Below are positions 8,963 through 16,736 of a stretch of 64,000 bases of DNA, piece after piece. The notes beneath the pieces were generated by a model. It had not been told where the DNA came from, searched no databases, and saw only the letters and a program-made list of their open reading frames with translations. The DNA lies in contig NZ_CP047242.1 of NCBI RefSeq assembly GCF_009856605.1, positions 2,424,001 to 2,488,000 of the forward strand. The letters are read 5' to 3'. A program made the translations under genes and the position numbers. Positions within the stretch are counted from its first letter, which is position 1; every line of letters starts with the position of its first letter. Origin of the DNA: Trichormus variabilis 0441 (lineage in GTDB: Bacteria > Cyanobacteriota > Cyanobacteriia > Cyanobacteriales > Nostocaceae).

Positions 8963-9173
8963 CAAGTCCTTTAGACTCACTGTCAGCAAAAAATTCTAAA
9001 CAAGCTTGAATGTCTTCTGCTGTTAATTCGGGAAAGTCTTCTAAAATGTCTGCATGGAACATACCAGCAGCCAACCACCCCAAAACATCGTACACTGTAA
9101 TTCGCATTCGTCGAATACAGGGCTTACCACCTCTTTTATCTGGTTCAATAGCGATAATATTGCGATCGCTCAT
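8946..9173 (-). CDS. DUF433 small antitoxin-like protein
   Basis: A 75-residue protein of the DUF433 family: GGKPCIRRMRITVYDVLGWL and the following DILEDFPELTAEDIQACLEF match the usual GKPxIRGTRI...EDYPxLTxEDI pattern with its helix-turn-helix-like fold. DUF433 proteins are normally the first gene of a pair with a DUF5615 PIN-like toxin. No DUF5615 gene is present: the 3' end instead overlaps the start of the AriA-like ATPase gene. The overlap implies translational coupling, so it may be a regulator or third component of the defence operon. HIP1 sequence overlaps its start region. Confidence 0.8.
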   Translation of the reverse strand: MSDRNIIAIEPDKRGGKPCIRRMRITVYDVLGWLAAGMFHADILEDFPELTAEDIQACLEFFADSESKGLDEYAN

Positions 9174-9208
9174 AGTCTTTTTAGTATTATTCTTAAGTCT
9201 AGAGCAGC

Positions 9209-10756
9209 CTAAGAGCGACCAACAATCACTTTCAACAAATACTGTGACAACGTAAATGCGTCCACGCCTAACTCTGTACGCTCACTGGCGGCTAAAATAC
9301 CTGCTTGTCCGTGCCACCATGCAGCCGTAGCCACAATATCCTCTACAGGTATTGCTTTATTTACCGCTTGTGCCAACAATCCACCCAATAACCCCGTTAA
9401 CACATCGCCACTACCACCACGAGCTAAAGCTGGTGTACTTTCAGGATTAATCCATACTGAACCTTGAGGATTGGCTATGGCAGTTCTCGCTCCTTTTAAC
9501 AATACCACTGCACCGCTTTGGGCTGCTGCTTCCTGCACGGCTTTGACTCTATCGCCTTTAGCATCAGCAATATCAGGAAACAATCGGTGAAATTCGCCTG
9601 TATGGGGTGTGAGTACTGTTGCAGCTTGGCGCTGTTGTAATGTGAGGATTGTTCCCAACTGTGCCAAAATATTTAAACCATCAGCATCGAGAACTAAAGG
9701 GCGATCGCTTGCTAATACTTCCTGCACAATAGATATAGCATCTTTCGTTAAACCAGGGCCGCAGGCGATCGCACTAAAGGAACTTAAGTTAGTATTCTCT
9801 GGTAATTGTAGTTGAGCGATGGCTCCAGTTTCCGTCTCTGGACAACCAATCACTAAAGCTTCTGGCAAATGTGATACCAACAGCTGCTTGAGAGATTCGG
9901 GTACAGCAATTGATAACATCCCGACACCGCTACCCCTAGCACCCAAAGCCGTCAAAATTGCCCCACCTGCATAACGGCGAGAACCACAAATCAATAGTAA
10001 ATGCCCTTCTTTATACTTGTGCGTCACTGGTGGACGAGGTAAAGGCAAAGTAGATAAGGCTGTTGTTGGTGTAATGCGTTTGACTTTGGGTACATCACCC
10101 AATACAGCTTGCACATCAGCCCAGGGAATATCAAAATCAATTAACTCAGCTTTGCCAATATAATCTAAAGCCTGATCCTGCAACAAACCTTGTTTCCATA
10201 AACCTAAGCACAAGGTATAGTTGGCGCGAATCGCCGTCCCTAAAACCTCGCCTGTATCAGTGTGCAAACCCGAAGGTAAATCAATACTGATAATTGGCTT
10301 GTTCCATTCATTCAACTGATTAATTACTGAAGCGATGGGATCAGTAATTTCTCTTTCTAAACCAAACCCAAACAACCCATCAACCAAAAAATCACAATCT
10401 GGTAATTGCTCAATTTCTTGATAACAAGGTATACCTAAACTCTGAGCGTATTGTAAATGTTGTGATGTTAACTCCTTCAGCTTATCAAAAGGCAAATAAA
10501 TCCAAACATCATAACCCCTAAAATGCAGTTCCCTTGCCACAACCAACCCATCACCGCCGTTATGTCCTGGCCCTGTGAGGATTCCTACATGATTAGATGG
10601 TTCCCAAATCTCTTGAATGCGTTTGGCAATTAATCCCGCTACTTTTTCCATCAAAGCAGATACAGGCATTCCGGCTGCAAATATACGCGCTTCTATATCT
10701 CGCATTTGTGCAGCAGTAACTACAACTTGGGAAATGTGTTTGTTTCTATTGAGCAT
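9209..10756 (-). CDS. nnr: Bifunctional NAD(P)H-hydrate epimerase/dehydratase
   Basis: Repairs hydrated NAD(P)H. The 515-residue protein joins the YjeF_N epimerase domain (about 1-230, with GPGHNGGDGLVVAREL near 62-77) to the ribokinase-like ADP/ATP-dependent dehydratase domain (about 245-510). The latter shows LLICGSRRYAGGAILTALGA (near 255) and the nucleotide-binding ARGGSGDVLTGLLGG (near 446) with the catalytic Asp of GSGD. This matches the normal fused bacterial enzyme. The neighbouring DUF433 operon starts 35 bp downstream on the same strand but has an unrelated role. Confidence 0.93.
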   Translation of the reverse strand: MLNRNKHISQVVVTAAQMRDIEARIFAAGMPVSALMEKVAGLIAKRIQEIWEPSNHVGILTGPGHNGGDGLVVARELHFRGYDVWIYLPFDKLKELTSQHLQYAQSLGIPCYQEIEQLPDCDFLVDGLFGFGLEREITDPIASVINQLNEWNKPIISIDLPSGLHTDTGEVLGTAIRANYTLCLGLWKQGLLQDQALDYIGKAELIDFDIPWADVQAVLGDVPKVKRITPTTALSTLPLPRPPVTHKYKEGHLLLICGSRRYAGGAILTALGARGSGVGMLSIAVPESLKQLLVSHLPEALVIGCPETETGAIAQLQLPENTNLSSFSAIACGPGLTKDAISIVQEVLASDRPLVLDADGLNILAQLGTILTLQQRQAATVLTPHTGEFHRLFPDIADAKGDRVKAVQEAAAQSGAVVLLKGARTAIANPQGSVWINPESTPALARGGSGDVLTGLLGGLLAQAVNKAIPVEDIVATAAWWHGQAGILAASERTELGVDAFTLSQYLLKVIVGRS

Positions 10757-10852
10757 TTCACCCTGCTATTCATTATTTGACCTGTTTTTCGACAGTTGCA
10801 ATAGCCCCAGCTTGCCAAAATTGATCGCTTCCACCAATAAGAATACAAATAA

Positions 10853-10892
10853 TTTAGTAGGGGCGCACAAATAACTGTACGCCCCCACTAAA
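10853..10892. repeat. Hairpin between NUDIX and nnr genes
   Basis: TTTAGTAGGGGCGCACA (10853-10869) pairs with TGTACGCCCCCACTAAA (10876-10892) with two mismatches. It starts 27 bp past the NUDIX stop on the minus strand and is followed there by ATTATTTG, so it may act as a weak terminator. The GTAGGGGCGCAC core is a common dispersed Nostoc palindrome. Confidence 0.5.
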
Positions 10893-10918
10893 AATCTATC
10901 TATATCAGCCAGCCGACT

Positions 10919-11467
10919 TTAAACTAAAAACGGCCGTGCTAAGAAAAAGCTAGTAATTGACTTCGCGTCTATGGGTTCCCCGTCCAGAATGGCTCTTTCC
11001 AGTTCTTCTGGTGTTAACAGTACAGTCTCAATATCTTCGTCATCATCTTGTTTTGGCGGTGTATCGAGCTTTTCCAAATCTCGTGCCAGGAAAGCGTAGA
11101 TAATTTCGTCGGAATAGCCGGGTGCGAGGAAAAATTCGCCTAATTTATCCCACTTTTGGGCGCTATAACCAGTCTCTTCTTCTATTTCGCGCTTGACTGT
11201 TGTTAAGGGATCTTCTGTCGTTTCTAAAGTTCCTGCGGGAAATTCGAGTATCCGTCCTTGCACAGCAAAACGATATTGGCGGACGAGTACAAGTTTACCT
11301 TCTGGCGTTACAGGCACAGCTAAAGCGCCGCCGGGGTGACGAATGCACTCCCATTCTCCTTCAGCTTTGTTAGGTAAACGCAAGCGATTAACTTCAAAAT
11401 CAAACTTGCGCCCTTTATAGAACAAGCGCTGTTTTAATAGCTGTGGTAATTCTCTACCTAATGGCAT
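10919..11467 (-). CDS. NUDIX hydrolase (ADP-ribose pyrophosphatase-like)
   Basis: A 182-residue NUDIX protein. The Nudix box GX5EX7REUXEEXGU is complete in the segment GTLETTEDPLTTVKREIEEE plus TGY (about residues 79-101). Upstream strands (GGALAVPVTPEGKLVLVRQY) and FPAG just before the box are typical of the ADP-ribose/ADP-sugar pyrophosphatase branch, which hydrolyses ADP-ribose to AMP and ribose 5-phosphate. Substrate specificity is inferred. It lies between folK and nnr on the same strand, 85 bp downstream of folK. Confidence 0.88.
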   Translation of the reverse strand: MPLGRELPQLLKQRLFYKGRKFDFEVNRLRLPNKAEGEWECIRHPGGALAVPVTPEGKLVLVRQYRFAVQGRILEFPAGTLETTEDPLTTVKREIEEETGYSAQKWDKLGEFFLAPGYSDEIIYAFLARDLEKLDTPPKQDDDEDIETVLLTPEELERAILDGEPIDAKSITSFFLARPFLV

Positions 11468-11552
11468 AATTTAAGCTTGTTTTGTCTTAAATAGCACAGA
11501 TAAACACTGGAATTGATTGTTCTATCAGCGTTTTCTGCTCTGGGTAATGATT

Positions 11553-12107
11553 TTAACTGCCCTTTAACAAATGTACATCAGAACAGTCTACCTTTTTTAC
11601 CAGCTCTCTAATTACATATCCGGAAATTGGTTCTAACCAGTCGGGCGCAATCTCCGCTAGAGGTACTAAAACAAAGGCTCGCTCTTGCATTCGCGGATGG
11701 GGTATTTGGAGAGTTGGTGTATCAATAATTAAGTCATCATACAATAACAAATCCAAGTCTAGCGATCGCGGCCCCCAGCGTTCTTGACGCACCCGCCCAA
11801 ATTTCTGTTCTATTGCTAGTAATGTTTCTAGCAATTCTAGCGGACTCATCTGTACTTGTAAGCTGATGCAACCATTGATGTAGTCTGGTTGTGGCGGCCC
11901 CACGGCTTTAGTTATATACCAACTGGATTTTGCTGTTAGTTGAATACCTGCAATCGCCGCTAACTCTGCTGTAGCAGCTTCTAATATTGCTAAAGAATCA
12001 CCGATATTACTACCAAGAGCGATCGCACTTGCCTGTATCTTTGGTTTAAACTCTGCATCGTGCTTTGTGAATATTTCTGGGCTATTTTTTTTGTTCTCAA
12101 CAGACAA
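11553..12107 (-). CDS. folK: HPPK, 6-hydroxymethyl-7,8-dihydropterin pyrophosphokinase
   Basis: Transfers pyrophosphate from ATP to hydroxymethyldihydropterin in folate synthesis. The 184-residue protein carries IALGSNIGDSLAILEAA (from about 31), the catalytic loop RQERWGPRSLDLDLLLYDD (about 106-124, with the metal-binding DLD) and IPHPRMQERAFVLVPLAEI (about 134-152). The gene appears to start at TTG: there is no in-frame ATG or GTG before residue 30, and the upstream codons ATA, ATC and TAA close the frame. The first 28 residues are polar and lie outside the HPPK fold. Confidence 0.9.
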   Translation of the reverse strand: MSVENKKNSPEIFTKHDAEFKPKIQASAIALGSNIGDSLAILEAATAELAAIAGIQLTAKSSWYITKAVGPPQPDYINGCISLQVQMSPLELLETLLAIEQKFGRVRQERWGPRSLDLDLLLYDDLIIDTPTLQIPHPRMQERAFVLVPLAEIAPDWLEPISGYVIRELVKKVDCSDVHLLKGS

Positions 12108-12194
12108 TATGATTTAATTTGTTGTTATTTTACAAACATTGATTACTTAAATACTATAGCACTCATGCCTATCTGACGATGGCTTCTAGCTAAA

Positions 12195-12225
12195 GATCCC
12201 CAACTTCTCTAAAAAATTGGGGATC
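12195..12225. repeat. Hairpin in the folK/PBP divergent region
   Basis: GATCCCCAA (12195-12203) pairs with TTGGGGATC (12217-12225) around a 13-nt A-rich loop. It is a common cyanobacterial dispersed hairpin. The rest of the 443-bp divergent region (12108-12550) is AT-rich and must hold both promoters. Confidence 0.5.
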
Positions 12226-12479
12226 ATGTTGCTCAAAAATAATTGAAAACAGCTTCAAAGACTTAAAAACGGCTATTATATCAGGGTTTGACGTTATAAG
12301 AAAACAAAATTAATTAGGTCTTTATTAATTTCCTGAGGTAATTACAAGTTGAAATGTTGCTTGTTTAACATTTACTTTAAAAACATTTTTCTGTAGCAAT
12401 GAATTCAGTTAATTGTTTATAGGATATTATACTAACACGAACGTCTTGCACGAAACTCTAATCTATCCCTTAAGAGTTA

Positions 12480-12497
12480 GTGCAGAATATTCTGCAC
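12480..12497. promoter_or_regulatory. Perfect 18-bp palindrome upstream of the PBP gene
   Basis: GTGCAGAATATTCTGCAC is a perfect 18-bp palindrome ending 53 bp before the PBP start, flanked by TTA and by a near-mirror GAACTAA. Its size, symmetry and place fit an operator for a dimeric repressor or activator. It matches no site I can name. Confidence 0.4.
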
Positions 12498-12550
12498 CGA
12501 ACTAATGTGGAGAAACTTAACCTCCAGGTTCAAGCAATCAGCAAATAAAT

Positions 12551-14911
12551 TTGAGTGACTCTGACAAGGGGGAACCGCGCTTGCCACCTAGTAATCGTTA
12601 CGAGCAAGAGGAAACCACAAACGAGAACTTACCGCCAACGCAGGTGGTAAGACAAAGAAAATTATTAAACCAGATAAGTGGTATAACATCTGGGATTGTT
12701 ACTAGGTTTACAAGCCGTGAACGCCCAATTTATCGCCGTGTATGGTTTTGGGCGGGCTTAAGTGTAGGCGGTGGCATCATTGCCTTCAACTACTTATTAG
12801 GGGAAATTGATAAAACTTTACCTGATAAAGCGGAATTGCAAGCTGTCGTCCGTGAGCAAACAATTACCATCAAAGCTGTTGATGGCACTATATTACAACA
12901 GCAAGGCGAAGCAACCAGAGAAAAAGTCAATCTGGAGAAGATGCCTGAGATCCTCAAAAAAGCTTTTATTGCCTCCGAAGACAGCAGATTCAGTCAGCAC
13001 CAAGGTATTGACCCCCAAGGGATTGTCAGAGCAGCCGTCAATAATTTGCGATCGCAAAATGTGGTAGAAGGTGGTAGCACGATTACTCAACAGTTATCAC
13101 GGATTCTTTTCCTCAAACAAGAGCGTACAGTTTGGCGCAAACTCAAGGAAGTACGCCTTGCCCAAAAGCTAGAACAAGAATTAACCAAAGACCAGATTTT
13201 AGAGCGTTATTTAAATTTGGTATATTTAGGTGCAGGGGCTTACGGTGTAGCAGATGCAGCCTGGGTTTACTTTAGTAAACCAGTAGACCAACTTACCCTC
13301 CCGGAAGCGGCAACAATCGCGGGAATGCCCCCTGCACCGAGCTTATTTTCACCAGACAAAAACCCAGAAGCAGCCAAACAACGACGAAATTTGGTATTGC
13401 AACGGATGGAAAAAGAGGGCTTTATTACACCAGCCCAAAGGCAAGAAGCCACTCAAGCAGCAATTACCCTCAAACCTAGTTTACCCAAGCGGTTACAAGT
13501 AGAATCCCCCTACTTCACCAGCTATATTCAGCAAGAATTACCCAAGTATGTTTCCCCCCAAGTGTTAGCAAATGGGGGTTTAACTGTGGAAACTAGCTTA
13601 AACCCAACTTGGCAGCAAGCCGCAGAAGCAGCCGTTGCTAAAACTTTACGCAATCAAGGACGATGGCAAAACTTCAAACAAGCAGCTTTAGTCGCCATTG
13701 ACCCCCGTAATGGGGAAATTAAGGCAATGGTTGGGGGTCAGGACTTTGGTAAAAACCAATTTAACCGTGTTACCCAAGCACAACGTCAGCCAGGTTCTAC
13801 ATTTAAAGGTTTTGTCTATGCGACTGCGATCGCCACTGGCAAAAACCCCTACGATACTTATGTAGATGCTCCCTTGGTAGTCGATGGTTACGAACCGAAA
13901 AACTACGGGGAAACCTTCCGAGGCACAATGAATATGCGCGATGCCCTCACCCGTTCGGTGAATGTGGTAGCGTTGAAAGTCATGCTAGATGTAGGATTTG
14001 AGCCAACAATTCAACTAGCCAAGAACATGGGGATTAAATCAAAACTCAATCCTCATTATTCTCTAGCCCTTGGTTCTAATGAAGTCAATCTCTTAGAGTT
14101 AACCAGTGCTTACGGCAGTTTTGCCACCCAAGGTTTACACTCGGAACCTCATGGCATCCGTCGTATCCTCAACCGCAAAGGCGAGGTCATCTGGTCAGCA
14201 AAATTTGACTCGAAGCGAGTGCTTGATCCTACTAGTGCCGCTATTATGACCTGGATGTTGCGTAACGTGGTCGAAGCAGGCACAGGTGCAGCCGCCCAAC
14301 TGCCTAATAGACCCGTTGCTGGTAAGACAGGCACATCTGATGAAGCCCGCGATTTATGGTTTATTGGCTATATTCCCCAAGTAGTTACAGGGGTTTGGTT
14401 AGGTAACGATAATAATCGTCCTACTTATGGTAGTAGTGGCAGTGCTGCTTACACTTGGCATGAATTTATGGAAAAAGCTGTAGAGGGAATGCCAATAGCA
14501 AAATTTCCCGAAAGACCAAAACTGGAAGGTCGCAAAGGCAGTATTAAAGCAAAACCCATCAAAGCCAAACAAATTCTCAATCGTCCTCTGACACCTAATG
14601 AAGAATCAGTGCAAGAGACTGGTTCATCAACCAGACGCAGAAGACGCTCCCAACGATTAGAAGAAACCACTCCCACTGATTCACCTAGAAGACGTAGACG
14701 ATATCGTAGCCAAGAATCAGTTTCTAGTGGTAGTGAAGAATCACCCCGTAGAAGACGGCGCAGAGCAGTTGTAGAATCAGATACTTCAGAACCAACCCGC
14801 AGGTCTCGACGGTCTTCATCCACAGTAGATAATAGTTCTGGCTCAGCAAGTTCTGCACCAACACCTTCCTGGCGGGAAAGACTTAGACCTAAGTCATCTT
14901 CTTCTAACTAA
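12551..14911 (+). CDS. Bifunctional class A penicillin-binding protein (PBP1A-type)
   Basis: Polymerises and cross-links peptidoglycan. Order in the 786-residue protein: cytoplasmic tail (1-60), one membrane helix (VWFWAGLSVGGGIIAFNYLL, about 65-84), GT51 transglycosylase (about 110-285; EDSRFSQHQGID with catalytic Glu, GGSTITQQL), then transpeptidase (about 370-640) with SxxK in QPGSTFKGF, SxN in RSVNVV and KTG in GKTGTSDEA. The last 110 residues are low-complexity, with runs such as TRRRRRSQR, SPRRRRRYRS and SPRRRRRRA. It begins at TTG (MSDSDKG); no ATG start fits and no clear ribosome binding site is seen. Divergent from folK. Confidence 0.92.
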   Translation: MSDSDKGEPRLPPSNRYEQEETTNENLPPTQVVRQRKLLNQISGITSGIVTRFTSRERPIYRRVWFWAGLSVGGGIIAFNYLLGEIDKTLPDKAELQAVVREQTITIKAVDGTILQQQGEATREKVNLEKMPEILKKAFIASEDSRFSQHQGIDPQGIVRAAVNNLRSQNVVEGGSTITQQLSRILFLKQERTVWRKLKEVRLAQKLEQELTKDQILERYLNLVYLGAGAYGVADAAWVYFSKPVDQLTLPEAATIAGMPPAPSLFSPDKNPEAAKQRRNLVLQRMEKEGFITPAQRQEATQAAITLKPSLPKRLQVESPYFTSYIQQELPKYVSPQVLANGGLTVETSLNPTWQQAAEAAVAKTLRNQGRWQNFKQAALVAIDPRNGEIKAMVGGQDFGKNQFNRVTQAQRQPGSTFKGFVYATAIATGKNPYDTYVDAPLVVDGYEPKNYGETFRGTMNMRDALTRSVNVVALKVMLDVGFEPTIQLAKNMGIKSKLNPHYSLALGSNEVNLLELTSAYGSFATQGLHSEPHGIRRILNRKGEVIWSAKFDSKRVLDPTSAAIMTWMLRNVVEAGTGAAAQLPNRPVAGKTGTSDEARDLWFIGYIPQVVTGVWLGNDNNRPTYGSSGSAAYTWHEFMEKAVEGMPIAKFPERPKLEGRKGSIKAKPIKAKQILNRPLTPNEESVQETGSSTRRRRRSQRLEETTPTDSPRRRRRYRSQESVSSGSEESPRRRRRRAVVESDTSEPTRRSRRSSSTVDNSSGSASSAPTPSWRERLRPKSSSSN

Positions 14912-14933
14912 CTTAGGTTTTTAGCTATTATGG

Positions 14934-15078
14934 CTGGGGACTGGGGACTGGGGACTGGGTGAAAAGTCTTGTTGTGTCTAGGTTGTATCATCTGTATGAT
15001 GTCCTAACACTACTGGCGACAGCTATAATTAATGGGTTATTGGGCAAGGTTGATCAGACTTGTGTGTGTAGACGGTAG
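14934..15078. repeat. Heptad repeat and MITE-end fragment before the helicase gene
   Basis: CTGGGGA occurs three times in tandem at 14934-14954. At 15042-15078 the sequence around ATCAGACTTGTGTGTGTAGA resembles the right end of the MITE at 18128-18272, so it is probably a truncated relative. The 271-bp space (14912-15182) between PBP and helicase holds no gene. Confidence 0.5.
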
Positions 15079-15182
15079 CCTAGCAGGGGAGGGGTTCTTC
15101 TTGGAACACGGAATTGGTATTCTAGTACCAGTTCCCATCACCCCTTATTCTGAAAGAGGTTCCCAAACTCCCCAATTTCCCA

Positions 15183-16736
15183 ATGGCTCGTACTCCCACC
15201 TTAACCTACGATCGCGGTACACTAATTCTGCATCCACCACCACGGGGCAAAGCCTGGATGGATTATGCTACGTGGGATGATAGGGTAGAAAAATTTCGGA
15301 TTCCGGCGATGAGATACCGCGCTGTGGTGGAAGCATTGCAAGCCGAAGATGTGTTTTTTGTCGATGAAGCCAAGCAATTTTACCCCATCGATTTGGTTCC
15401 CAGTTTAGAAATGGAACCCTATCCCCATCAGAGTGAGGCTCTAGCAGCTTGGAAACTGGCGGGAAGACAGGGGGTCGTGGTGCTACCCACGGCGGCGGGA
15501 AAGACTTATTTGGCGCAGTTGGCGATGCAGGCCACACCACGGACAACCTTAATTGTGGTGCCGACTTTAGATTTGATGCACCAATGGTATGCTCATTTGG
15601 TGGCGGCGTTCCCCGATGCTGAAGTGGGTTTACTAGGGGGTGGTTCACGGGACAAATCACCCATCTTGGTTGCAACTTACGATAGTGCAGCCATTCACGC
15701 CGAAGCCTTGGGGAATCAGTATGCTTTGATTGTGTTTGATGAGTGCCATCATTTACCTACAGATTTTAGCAAGGTGATTGCCGAATATGCGATCGCTCCC
15801 TACCGTCTGGGATTATCAGCCACCCCAGAACGCACCGATGGTAAACACGCCGATTTAAATATTCTCATTGGACAGGAAGTTTATCGCAAACGTGCTGAGG
15901 ATTTGGCGGGGAAGGCGTTGGCTGAACACGAAATTGTGCAGATTAAAGTGAAGTTATCTCAGCAGGAACGGGAAAGATACAACAATTTAATTCAAATTCG
16001 CAACGATTTCTTACGCCAATCAAAGGTTTCTTTGGGTAGTATACAAGGCTGGCAGATGTTTGTGCAGATGAGTGCGCGATCGCAATCTGGACGTAGAGCC
16101 ATGTTAGCCCACCGCGAAGCTAAAGAAATCGCCTTGGGGACTGATAGCAAGTTGAGAGTTTTAGCCAATTTACTCACCAAGCATTATCCAGAACGGGTGT
16201 TAATTTTCACAGCTGATAATGCTACCGTTTATAAAATATCTCAAGATTTACTGATTCCCGCCATCACTCATCAAACACCAGTCAAAGAACGCCACGAAAT
16301 ATTAACTAAATTTCGAGAAGGTGAATATAATACTTTAGTTGCTTCCCATGTATTGAATGAAGGTGTTGATGTGCCGGCTGCTTCTATCGCCATTATTTTA
16401 TCTGGGACAGGCTCAACTAGAGAATATATTCAACGTTTAGGTAGGATTTTACGTAAGGGAAATATTCAAAATAAACAGGCGATTTTATATGAAGTGATAG
16501 CGGAAGATACCAGCGAGGAAAATACTTCTGCACGGCGACGAGGGGAAGAAAGACAAGGAAATTTGCAGGTTATTTATGGTAGTGGTAAGGGAACAACTGC
16601 TAAAGCTGCCGAGCAAATAGAAATTAATTATGTAGTCGATAATTCATCAGCCAACAACCAGGGAAATGCTACCAACGGAACTCCTAAGCCATCGCCTAAA
16701 CGGCGAAGAAATAATACCAAAAAGACTGAAGATTGA
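15183..16736 (+). CDS. XPB/Rad25-type SF2 DNA helicase
   Basis: A 517-residue superfamily 2 helicase of the bacterial/archaeal XPB type. Residues 1-75 are an N-terminal domain in the position of the XPB damage-recognition domain. Helicase motifs: Q-like PHQSEALAAW (about 82), Walker A LPTAAGKTYLAQ (about 101), DECHHLP as DEAH box (about 186), LSATPERTDG motif III (about 212), and motif VI QRLGRILRKG (about 425). The C-terminal tail is polar and ends in KRRRNNTKK. Its stop overlaps the next gene by 71 bp in another frame. The partner is DUF790/Bax1, the nuclease that binds archaeal XPB, which strongly supports the XPB call over a generic restriction-type helicase. Confidence 0.85.
   Translation: MARTPTLTYDRGTLILHPPPRGKAWMDYATWDDRVEKFRIPAMRYRAVVEALQAEDVFFVDEAKQFYPIDLVPSLEMEPYPHQSEALAAWKLAGRQGVVVLPTAAGKTYLAQLAMQATPRTTLIVVPTLDLMHQWYAHLVAAFPDAEVGLLGGGSRDKSPILVATYDSAAIHAEALGNQYALIVFDECHHLPTDFSKVIAEYAIAPYRLGLSATPERTDGKHADLNILIGQEVYRKRAEDLAGKALAEHEIVQIKVKLSQQERERYNNLIQIRNDFLRQSKVSLGSIQGWQMFVQMSARSQSGRRAMLAHREAKEIALGTDSKLRVLANLLTKHYPERVLIFTADNATVYKISQDLLIPAITHQTPVKERHEILTKFREGEYNTLVASHVLNEGVDVPAASIAIILSGTGSTREYIQRLGRILRKGNIQNKQAILYEVIAEDTSEENTSARRRGEERQGNLQVIYGSGKGTTAKAAEQIEINYVVDNSSANNQGNATNGTPKPSPKRRRNNTKKTED

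Noticed and set aside
8946-9173. Complete DUF433-DUF5615 toxin-antitoxin pair
   Set aside because: No DUF5615 gene is present on either side; the next gene is the AriA-like ATPase.
14449-14823. Antisense frame opposite the PBP Arg-rich tail
   Set aside because: Shadow of the low-complexity tail; Leu/Arg bias only.
15268-15675. Pro-rich antisense frame within the helicase gene
   Set aside because: Shadow of the XPB gene, which has all helicase motifs on the other strand.
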